In this document: piece after piece, positions 8,847 to 15,756 of the stretch
Layout: every line of letters begins with the position of its first letter
Position numbering within the stretch: position 1 is the stretch's first letter
NCBI GenBank assembly: GCA_001773385.1
Contig: MEWJ01000046.1
Coordinates: forward strand, 1-32,552
Reading direction: 5' to 3'
Length of the DNA: 32,552 bases
From: a candidate division WWE3 bacterium RIFOXYD1_FULL_43_17
Lineage (GTDB): Bacteria; Patescibacteriota; WWE3; UBA101185; UBA10185
The notes under the pieces: model-generated
What the model was told of the DNA's origin: nothing
The model's input: only the letters and a program-made list of their open reading frames with translations
The model's database searches: none
Program-made: the position numbers and the translations under genes

Positions 8847-9949
8847 CACTAAAAGATATATTCACCGGCCAAGTCGGTAAAAATAACATGGACAGAAAAG
8901 TATTTCAGTTACTAACAACTTTGATTGTAGTGCTGGCCTTGTTTCTTGTAGCAGGATTTTTGTTTCCCGAAGCCGTATCAGTAATACTTAACGTTGTCTG
9001 GATAATTCTCCTAGCTTCAGCCGCGGTATTTTTCACCTTGGGAATACTGGTTATCATTGGTATGAAACGCGAGGCCGGAAGGGTTTTGGATCTTCTACTC
9101 GAGGGCGCGCTGACCTTCATAGATTTCCTCGAATTTCTAAAAAATGTGTGGAAAAGGTTTGTCGACCTCCTAAAGGAATTTTTGTTGTTCGCGTCTCCTA
9201 TTTTCGCCTACATCGCTGCATTTTTGGTATACGTTCTTCTTCTATACATCTACAAAACAGTCGGTAAAAGCCACGATGTCACAATAATGACCGTGATAAT
9301 CACAGGAGCGGCCATGATGGGATTTGGATTACTAAGCAAACCTCAGGCTGAAATTACGATAGAACTTACATGGAAGGGACAGTTCCAGAAAAGGTTTAAA
9401 GCCGGATTTATCGACGGAATCGAGGTCATTCTATTCATATTCTTCTTAACTATGGACAGCACGGACCTCTTCTTTTTACCCACCGATCTTAATATTCCCT
9501 TGAAAGCTGAATTCAGCGGATATGACCTTATGGTGAGGAGCTTTGTGTACGACGAACATGTTATTACTACGCTAGCCCTAATAGTTACTACAATATCTTT
9601 GGAAGTATTAAGAAACATTATTAAAATTTTCGCCAGCGCAAGAAAATATTATCTTAACTTTTCTCACGAACTTGAAAATTTTATGGGAGCAAAGCGTACT
9701 ACTATGGAGATGTTAAAAGAGGCTATCCGAAAAAGTTTTAACGACGCAAAAAGAGATTTAATAAAATTTGTTACGTTTAATACCGTCTTATTCGCCGTCT
9801 TTTTACTTTTTCCCAGACTTAAGCTTTTAACACTTGCGGTAGCCAGTGTAACTAATCTTGGGCTGGATCTTTCCATCCGTTCCAGACTAACTGCAAGAAA
9901 AGGGAACGACCTTATTGCAAGAATCTTACAAAAAATATTTAAACTTTGA
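8843..9949 (+). CDS. Polytopic membrane protein of unknown function, translationally coupled to map
   Basis: 4-bp ATGA overlap with map; multiple hydrophobic segments (LLTTLIVVLALFLVAGFLF, VILNVVWIILLASAAVFFTLGILVII, IFAYIAAFLVYVLLLYIY, FNTVLFAVFLLF); AAAGGA upstream of ATG. Confidence 0.8.
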   Translation: MTLKDIFTGQVGKNNMDRKVFQLLTTLIVVLALFLVAGFLFPEAVSVILNVVWIILLASAAVFFTLGILVIIGMKREAGRVLDLLLEGALTFIDFLEFLKNVWKRFVDLLKEFLLFASPIFAYIAAFLVYVLLLYIYKTVGKSHDVTIMTVIITGAAMMGFGLLSKPQAEITIELTWKGQFQKRFKAGFIDGIEVILFIFFLTMDSTDLFFLPTDLNIPLKAEFSGYDLMVRSFVYDEHVITTLALIVTTISLEVLRNIIKIFASARKYYLNFSHELENFMGAKRTTMEMLKEAIRKSFNDAKRDLIKFVTFNTVLFAVFLLFPRLKLLTLAVASVTNLGLDLSIRSRLTARKGNDLIARILQKIFKL

Positions 9950-10003
9950 CGGTTGCCCCTTTCAAATGTATTATTTCTTTACGGGTAATATTTGGGTATT
10001 TAA

Positions 10004-11233
10004 ATGCAACCTTTAGCAGATAAGATACGTCCTAAAAACATAAACGAGATGTCCGGCCACGAAAAGCTGCTCGGTGACGGCGGAATAATCTCTGAACTCC
10101 TAAAAAGCACCGTACAAACAGGCTTTTTCCCTTCTTTAATATTCTGGGGTCCTCCGGGCGTGGGTAAAACTACCTTGGCTAGAATTATCGCAACCGAAAC
10201 AAACCGTAAGTTCTACGAATTCAGTGCCGTAAATACCTCAGTTAAAACAATCGAAAAAGAATTGGAAGATAACGGAAAATCTGTTTCTCCCAATCTGTGG
10301 ACCCAGGACGCTACATTAAAGAAAAAAGCAGGAGCACCGGTTGTTTTTATCGACGAAATTCATAGATTTAATAAAGCTCAACAGGACGCCCTACTTCCCA
10401 TGGTAGAACAGGGAAAAATAATTTTTATGGGGGCGACCACCGAAAATCCTTCCTTCGAAGTTATTGCTCCTCTCCTTTCGCGGTGCCGCGTTGTAATTAT
10501 GGATCAACTTTCAGAAGAAGACCTGGATAAAATTGTAGACAGAGCGCTTGAGGACATTGGAAAAAAACTTGAGAAGGACGCCAGAAAGTTTTTAATTCAA
10601 AGCAGTAACGGTGACGCACGTACATGTATAAATGTATTGGAAATTGCTTTCCATTTACAATCCGGAAAAGAAATTACATTTGATGATGTTAAAAAAGCTT
10701 TACAGAAAAGTCAGCTCACTTTCGATCTTCAGGGAGAAGAGTTTTACAACACTATTTCCGCGTTACATAAATCCATACGCGGTTCCGATCCAAATGCCGC
10801 ACTTTATTGGCTGGCAAGAATGCTTGAAGCCGGACAGGACCCCATATATATCGCCAGACGTTTAATAAGGCTTGCTTCAGAAGACATCGGACTTAAAGAT
10901 CCGCAGGCACTTGTTATTGCAGTAGCGGCTTTTCAGGCTTGCGAAAGAATAGGTATGCCGGAATGTAACCTTGCTCTTGCAGAAGCCGTCGTTTATTTTG
11001 CAAAATCTCCTAAATCCAACGAACTTTATATCGCGTACGGTAAGGCTGCAGACGACACCGTAAAATACGGAAACCTTCCAGTGCCCCTTCATATAAGAAA
11101 CGCACCAACAAAATTAATGAAAGAAATAGGTTACGGAAAAAATTACAATTATTACCACAGCCCTAAAGGGGAAAAACTTCCTGACATAGAATATTTTCCC
11201 GATAAGCTTAAGGGAACAAAGTATCTCCGCTAG
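10004..11233 (+). CDS. rarA: Replication-associated recombination protein A (RarA/MgsA AAA+ ATPase)
   Basis: SLIFWGPPGVGKTTLARIIA, VVFIDEIHRFNKAQQDALLPMVE, GATTENPSFEVIAPLLSRCRV, ASEDIGLKDPQALVIAVAAFQACERIGMPE. Confidence 0.96.
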   Translation: MQPLADKIRPKNINEMSGHEKLLGDGGIISELLKSTVQTGFFPSLIFWGPPGVGKTTLARIIATETNRKFYEFSAVNTSVKTIEKELEDNGKSVSPNLWTQDATLKKKAGAPVVFIDEIHRFNKAQQDALLPMVEQGKIIFMGATTENPSFEVIAPLLSRCRVVIMDQLSEEDLDKIVDRALEDIGKKLEKDARKFLIQSSNGDARTCINVLEIAFHLQSGKEITFDDVKKALQKSQLTFDLQGEEFYNTISALHKSIRGSDPNAALYWLARMLEAGQDPIYIARRLIRLASEDIGLKDPQALVIAVAAFQACERIGMPECNLALAEAVVYFAKSPKSNELYIAYGKAADDTVKYGNLPVPLHIRNAPTKLMKEIGYGKNYNYYHSPKGEKLPDIEYFPDKLKGTKYLR

Positions 11234-12492
11234 TCCTGAAGTGTAAATTCTTCAAGCTCTTTTATCCCGCCGAATGCAATTCTGTCGTGAACGTGCTTTT
11301 TCGCCGATAACATTCGTGCCGGCGTTATTACAAACTCTCCCCACTTATCCGTAATTTCATCGACAGCCGAATAAAGTTTTTCCTTTCTTCCGATGTCGTC
11401 AAAGAGATCTAACTGAGTAGTGTCGTTGTCAAAAATATCGAAAACCGATTCAGCGAGGATAGCTACCGTTTTGCCCGCGTAAGGCGAATGACACATTATT
11501 CTGTAGGCCTCTTTAAAAACATCGCGGGGGTCGAAGAGGGTTTTACCTGTAATATGCCCGTGATGCCAATGAGAACCGTCGCGGTAATTTATGGAAACGT
11601 GAACCCCTTTAGCTTTGTAGCCCGCTTTTCTCAAACGCCTTGCCGTCTTTTCTACTAATTTATATAAAATGGGGGCAAGATCTTCGTTTTTTGATAACCG
11701 GTCTGGTATTGCGTAAGAATTTCCGTAGCTTCTTCTGCCCCACTCTACGTCATCTATTTCCCACCCGCGGAGGCGTAAATACCAGTAGTATCCGGTTATG
11801 GAGCCGAACGCTCGTTCAAGGGTTGCTGAGGAAGCTTTATAAAAATCCGTCACAGTATAAATGTTTTGCGTTGCGAGGCGCGCAGCATTTCTTTGTTTAA
11901 TTCCATGCAGCCCGGTAATTTCCAAAGAAGAATAAACGGCTTCAAAATTATTTACAACTATTTCTTCGAGACCGTCGGGTTTTTTGAGACCTGCAGCTGT
12001 CTTTGCCAAAAAAATATTCGGACCGATTCCTATGGAAACCGTTATCCAGTCACCAACGTCCTTTTTAATTAATTCTTTTATTTCGGCAGCGACGTTTCTC
12101 ATTCCTTTTTTAAAGGACGGGCAACCTTCGAGATTTACAATAAACTCGTCTATGGATTTAGGAATTACCACGTCCGAGAATTTATTCAGAACGGCACGAA
12201 GTTTTAAGTGGACGTCCCGATACTTTTGAGGATCCGGGGTTAAAACAGTAAGATTGGGTGCCAAAAGCTTTCCTTCCTTTACGCGCATGCCGGTTTTAAC
12301 ACCCAGCCTCTTTGCCTCGTACGACGCGGCTAAAATACAACCCGAGGGCGTGTCATAAGCCGCAACTGCCACAGGATGGCCTCTCAATTGCGGATTGGCC
12401 TGCTGCTCTATCGTGGCGAAACAGGAATTTATGTCTATAAGCATTAAGGTCGGGGGTTTTGGGTTAAAAGACAGGTCAGTCAGCTTGTCCAT
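11230..12492 (-). CDS. Y-family (translesion) DNA polymerase
   Basis: LMLIDINSCFATIEQQANPQLRGHPVAVAA, ASYEAKRLGVKTGM, IPKSIDEFIVNL, SIGIGPNIFLAKTAAGLKKPDGL; C-terminal clamp-binding-like motif TQLDLFDD. Confidence 0.92.
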   Translation of the reverse strand: MDKLTDLSFNPKPPTLMLIDINSCFATIEQQANPQLRGHPVAVAAYDTPSGCILAASYEAKRLGVKTGMRVKEGKLLAPNLTVLTPDPQKYRDVHLKLRAVLNKFSDVVIPKSIDEFIVNLEGCPSFKKGMRNVAAEIKELIKKDVGDWITVSIGIGPNIFLAKTAAGLKKPDGLEEIVVNNFEAVYSSLEITGLHGIKQRNAARLATQNIYTVTDFYKASSATLERAFGSITGYYWYLRLRGWEIDDVEWGRRSYGNSYAIPDRLSKNEDLAPILYKLVEKTARRLRKAGYKAKGVHVSINYRDGSHWHHGHITGKTLFDPRDVFKEAYRIMCHSPYAGKTVAILAESVFDIFDNDTTQLDLFDDIGRKEKLYSAVDEITDKWGEFVITPARMLSAKKHVHDRIAFGGIKELEEFTLQD

Positions 12493-12736
12493 CGGATATT
12501 TCCTCCACCTCCCAGGACAAATTATCTGTATTTAACACTAATTTAAAGTAAACGGTTTCTGAGGCGGCCGAAAACACGTGAAAAAGAGTCTTCCCGGCGC
12601 GGAAAGTGTGGTGGTAACCTAATTTTACAATTTGATGCCTGTGACCTTCCCAAATGACCGCAGAGGGCCTAAAATCCCTCTTTTTGTGGTCATAGACGGA
12701 AATTATGGATACCGGTGCTTTTACCTTTGTAATCAT
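12476..12736 (-). CDS. Small basic protein in operon with Y-family polymerase (DUF6504-like by pattern)
   Basis: Start ATG 12736 preceded by GGGGGAG-CTTT; MITKVKAPVSIISVYDHKKRDFRPSAVIWEGHRHQIVKLGYHHTFRAGKTLFHVFSAASETVYFKLVLNTDNLSWEVEEISDGQAD; 3' end overlaps the polymerase start by 17 bp. Confidence 0.72.
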   Translation of the reverse strand: MITKVKAPVSIISVYDHKKRDFRPSAVIWEGHRHQIVKLGYHHTFRAGKTLFHVFSAASETVYFKLVLNTDNLSWEVEEISDGQAD

Positions 12737-12865
12737 AAAGCTCCCCCTTTTGTAATCACAGGTGCCCTTTTCGTTAAACAAATACGAAGGAAACCCGAAT
12801 AGTTAAATAGAGTTTAGTTTGGGAAGCAGAAAACGTCAAGAGCAGGTTTTCATTGCTATAAAAAC

Positions 12866-12920
12866 AAAAAACCCCGCAGACATGGAAAATCTTTATAGAT
12901 AATCCGCTGCGGGGTCTGAC
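12866..12920 (-). terminator. Intrinsic terminator downstream of the D/E-rich gene (minus strand)
   Basis: ACCCCGCAG (12871-12879) pairs with CTGCGGGGT (12906-12914); on the minus strand followed by TTTTTTGTTTTT. Confidence 0.8.
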
Positions 12921-12932
12921 TTTATATATCCG

Positions 12933-13661
12933 TTAGCTGGATAACAACTTCATCAACCATCCGAACAGAGAAAATCCGCTCTCCTGAGATTCGACCTGGC
13001 CGTTTATAGCCAAATTCTGGCTTGCTATCGAGCCTGAAAGGGATTCTAAAGCTTCCTTCTCTTCGGCTGTTAAGGTTTGTGTTTTAAGTTGGTCTATCTG
13101 AGCTAACATTTTGGTGTTAGCTTCTACTACTGCCTGAAGTTTCTTAATAGAACCGAAATCCGGTCCGATTAAAAATTTCACAACACCCGATCTTTGAGAA
13201 ATATTTCCAAGCTGTTCAACAGATACTTCCTGGAGATCTGCCTGGGTAGCTATGAAACTGTCTACACCGTTCTTTAGGCTGACAACCGAGTCATTGTCCT
13301 CCGCTTCGTCTTCCACCTCATTTTCGTTCTCCAGCCCGTCCGGGTCTTCTGAGTCGATGCTGTCTACGTCATCCGCTTCATCCTCATCCTCCAGCTCATT
13401 TTCATCTTCCATCTCATCTTCATCTTCATCTTCGAATTCATCCTCTATTTCATAGTCGTCATCTCTTTCGTCGTCATCCGAAAGCACGTTTGAGCTATCC
13501 TCTGCTAAAACTTTTGAAAGTCTATAAGATCCGTACATGCTGCCGGAAAATGCCAACATTACTGCGATCACCATAAGAAACGAGAAACTATACAAAGGTA
13601 TTAAATTTTTATCTTTCTTCTGCTTTTTATTGCGCATCTGGGAATTCTGGTTAAATTTCAT
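12933..13661 (-). CDS. Membrane-anchored/exported protein with extreme Asp/Glu-rich low-complexity region
   Basis: N-terminal basic segment + TM (LIPLYSFSFLMVIAVMLAFSG) then DDDERDDDYEIEDEFEDEDEDEMEDENELEDEDEADDVDS...; helical Gln/Leu-rich C-terminus. Confidence 0.82.
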   Translation of the reverse strand: MKFNQNSQMRNKKQKKDKNLIPLYSFSFLMVIAVMLAFSGSMYGSYRLSKVLAEDSSNVLSDDDERDDDYEIEDEFEDEDEDEMEDENELEDEDEADDVDSIDSEDPDGLENENEVEDEAEDNDSVVSLKNGVDSFIATQADLQEVSVEQLGNISQRSGVVKFLIGPDFGSIKKLQAVVEANTKMLAQIDQLKTQTLTAEEKEALESLSGSIASQNLAINGQVESQESGFSLFGWLMKLLSS

Positions 13662-13689
13662 CTATATGTCAAGCCGGGGTGGTAGTTTT

Positions 13690-14895
13690 TTATTTCGTGA
13701 GAATGATAGCATTGGGCAGACTTCTACCCGGTCCTACAACGTATTTGCCGTTTATATACATAGCAGACGAGCCGCCCCCGTCAAGGTTCAAGGCGTGCTT
13801 TGCCCCCAGTGACCTTATTACGTAAGCCGCGTCTACCACAGTAGCATTGCTTACTATAGCGAGATAGATATTAGAGCCTCCCACTCCTATGACACCTCTC
13901 GGACCTTTAACATCTTTTTGATAAGAAGTAAGCTCGTCCTCGTCCACCACTATGTCTCCGTCTTTTACCAGTGACGGATAGTTGGAGATTCCAGCAGTGA
14001 CTCCCCCGCCGCCGTAGTCAGAGGTTTCCCTGTAAAACGAGGGGTCGCTTCCGTTGAAAGTCATCAGCCCGGTTTCGTTCCAGGAAAGCGCATCTTTGTG
14101 CTCCCACTTTCCCTCGTTGCTATCATACAATGCAAAATCCGAGGAATTTACTTTCCCTCCGCACGTTGAATAATCCGGTGGGCAAAAATATGAACCGTTC
14201 ATTCCGGCAAATCCTCCGCTGTCCTTAACGTAATCGGCAAGGCTCTTAGTATCGCAGTCATTAGTACACGTACCCGATGCAGCTGAAACTGTCTTTACTT
14301 TAATTTCATTCAAGGCTAGTTTAATGACGAATGCGCCGAAAGTGCCTCTTTCGGTCTGAACTGTTTGGTAGCTGTACCCGGACGCAGCTACCCTGGTTTG
14401 TTCCAGTTTTACCAGATAAGCCGAATAGTCCTTGTCCAACAGTGATGTCTGCTCATTTACTCCATTCATTATTGAAGCAAAGTCTTTTTCTATGAGAAAA
14501 TTTCCCCACGAGTCCTTTTGTTCTGTAAGGTCAGGAGATTTTAAACCGGCCTTAACATTTCTATTTATTTTTTGCTCCAGTACTAAAAGAGAATCGTAAA
14601 CATCTTTTATAGTTTTTTCATCGGTCGTTTCTTCTGCTTTCAGTGTCGCCAGCTCTTTTTGCAATGCCGCAACTGTCGCGTCGGACACCATAGAGTTTGT
14701 AACTTTCAGATGATCTTCGAAAAGAGCATCGGAAAAGTTTTGGGTAAAGTTAGTCTGAGACGCTTTTATAGTATTTAGGGATTTTTCGGTATCGTTGAGC
14801 CTAATGTGCTGGTAAACCAGCCACGCGATAGCCACTAAAGGTAAAACCAGTAACCCAACAGACTTTAATAATTTTAAACCGGGCAGGTGTTTCAC
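13690..14895 (-). CDS. Phosphodiester glycosidase (NAGPA/DUF2233) domain protein, membrane anchored with coiled-coil stalk
   Basis: GTG start; GGFAGMNGSYFCPPDYSTC, GVGGSNIYLAIVSNATVVDAAYVIRSLGAKHALNLDGGGSSAMYINGKYVVGPGRSLPNAIIL: NAGPA signature. Confidence 0.9.
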   Translation of the reverse strand: MKHLPGLKLLKSVGLLVLPLVAIAWLVYQHIRLNDTEKSLNTIKASQTNFTQNFSDALFEDHLKVTNSMVSDATVAALQKELATLKAEETTDEKTIKDVYDSLLVLEQKINRNVKAGLKSPDLTEQKDSWGNFLIEKDFASIMNGVNEQTSLLDKDYSAYLVKLEQTRVAASGYSYQTVQTERGTFGAFVIKLALNEIKVKTVSAASGTCTNDCDTKSLADYVKDSGGFAGMNGSYFCPPDYSTCGGKVNSSDFALYDSNEGKWEHKDALSWNETGLMTFNGSDPSFYRETSDYGGGGVTAGISNYPSLVKDGDIVVDEDELTSYQKDVKGPRGVIGVGGSNIYLAIVSNATVVDAAYVIRSLGAKHALNLDGGGSSAMYINGKYVVGPGRSLPNAIILTK

Positions 14896-14917
14896 TTTTT
14901 AAAGTATAGCAATAAAA

Positions 14918-15268
14918 TTAGGACGAAAACACGTTAGTAATAACAACTCCCAGAAATGCCAAACTTATTCCCACGATCTGTGCAGGATTTAACCTCTCCT
15001 GAAATACGAAGTATCCGGCGCCTATAACCACCGCCGCGTAGAAAACTGTCTGCATACTGCCCACCACACTTAAATCCCAGCCTTTCACAAACATCCAGGT
15101 AAAAAGAACAATCTGAACCATATAAAGTAGGACACCCAGCAACAACCATTTATCCGTAATAGCTTCGAGGAAGGTAGCGTGCTGTGCAGCTTTCTTAATA
15201 AATACGTCCCCTATTGCGACCGATACTACGGCGAGAACAACTAATAGAATCTGAAACATTCTTACCAT
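14918..15268 (-). CDS. Small DMT/EamA-like transporter (4 TM)
   Basis: VAIGDVFIKKAAQ, TWMFVKGWDLSVVGSMQTVFYAAVVIGAGYFVFQERLNPAQIVGISLAFLGVVITN. Confidence 0.85.
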   Translation of the reverse strand: MVRMFQILLVVLAVVSVAIGDVFIKKAAQHATFLEAITDKWLLLGVLLYMVQIVLFTWMFVKGWDLSVVGSMQTVFYAAVVIGAGYFVFQERLNPAQIVGISLAFLGVVITNVFSS

Positions 15269-15309
15269 TAGAATAGGATATTCTAAATATTTTGTAAGCG
15301 CAATGAAAC

Positions 15310-15753
15310 TTACTCGACGACTATGACACCTTGATACTTGTCGGTATCATCCTTATCTTCATACTTGAAAGTGCCGGTTTGTTCGAAAGGTATCTCCAAA
15401 GAGTCTTCCGCTTCTAGAATCTCATCCACCTCTATATCAATTCTATTACTTCCGAAGTTTTCTACTGAAGATAAGCTATGCGGTTCCTTGTCTGTGTTGA
15501 CCCAAGTTACCCTGGCACCCTTTTTTATTGTTACGACAGCAGGTTCATACCCATCGCCGGTTATTTTAATTTCAACCGCCGGAGTCTCAAAATTGGCTCC
15601 CAGCATCACTTCTTTTTCAGGTTCTTCCACCTTTGTTGTCATAAACCTGGGATATAACATCACAACTCCCGCAACAACTGCACCGAGCACAAGTATTAGT
15701 AGTAATATGTTGCCATTTTCATTCCTGTACTTTTGTTGTTCTCTTTTTTTCAT
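15310..15753 (-). CDS. Cupredoxin-fold domain protein, membrane anchored, ligands partly lost
   Basis: TM + VEIKITGDGYEPAVVTIKKGARVTWVNTDKEPHSLSS...FEQTGTFKYEDKDDTDKYQGVIVVE; start 4 bp after the 1288-aa gene with AAAGGAG SD. Confidence 0.85.
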   Translation of the reverse strand: MKKREQQKYRNENGNILLLILVLGAVVAGVVMLYPRFMTTKVEEPEKEVMLGANFETPAVEIKITGDGYEPAVVTIKKGARVTWVNTDKEPHSLSSVENFGSNRIDIEVDEILEAEDSLEIPFEQTGTFKYEDKDDTDKYQGVIVVE

Positions 15754-15756
15754 AAG

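Noticed and set aside
10632-11092. Small ORFs overlapping rarA (10632..10865 + and 10877..11092 -)
   Set aside because: Out-of-frame/antisense to a well-supported RarA coding sequence.
13252-13455. Plus-strand Ser-rich ORF (SSSSSSFSSSISSSSSSSNSSS)
   Set aside because: Exact shadow of the Asp/Glu-rich tract on the minus strand (GAN/GAT codons read as TCN).
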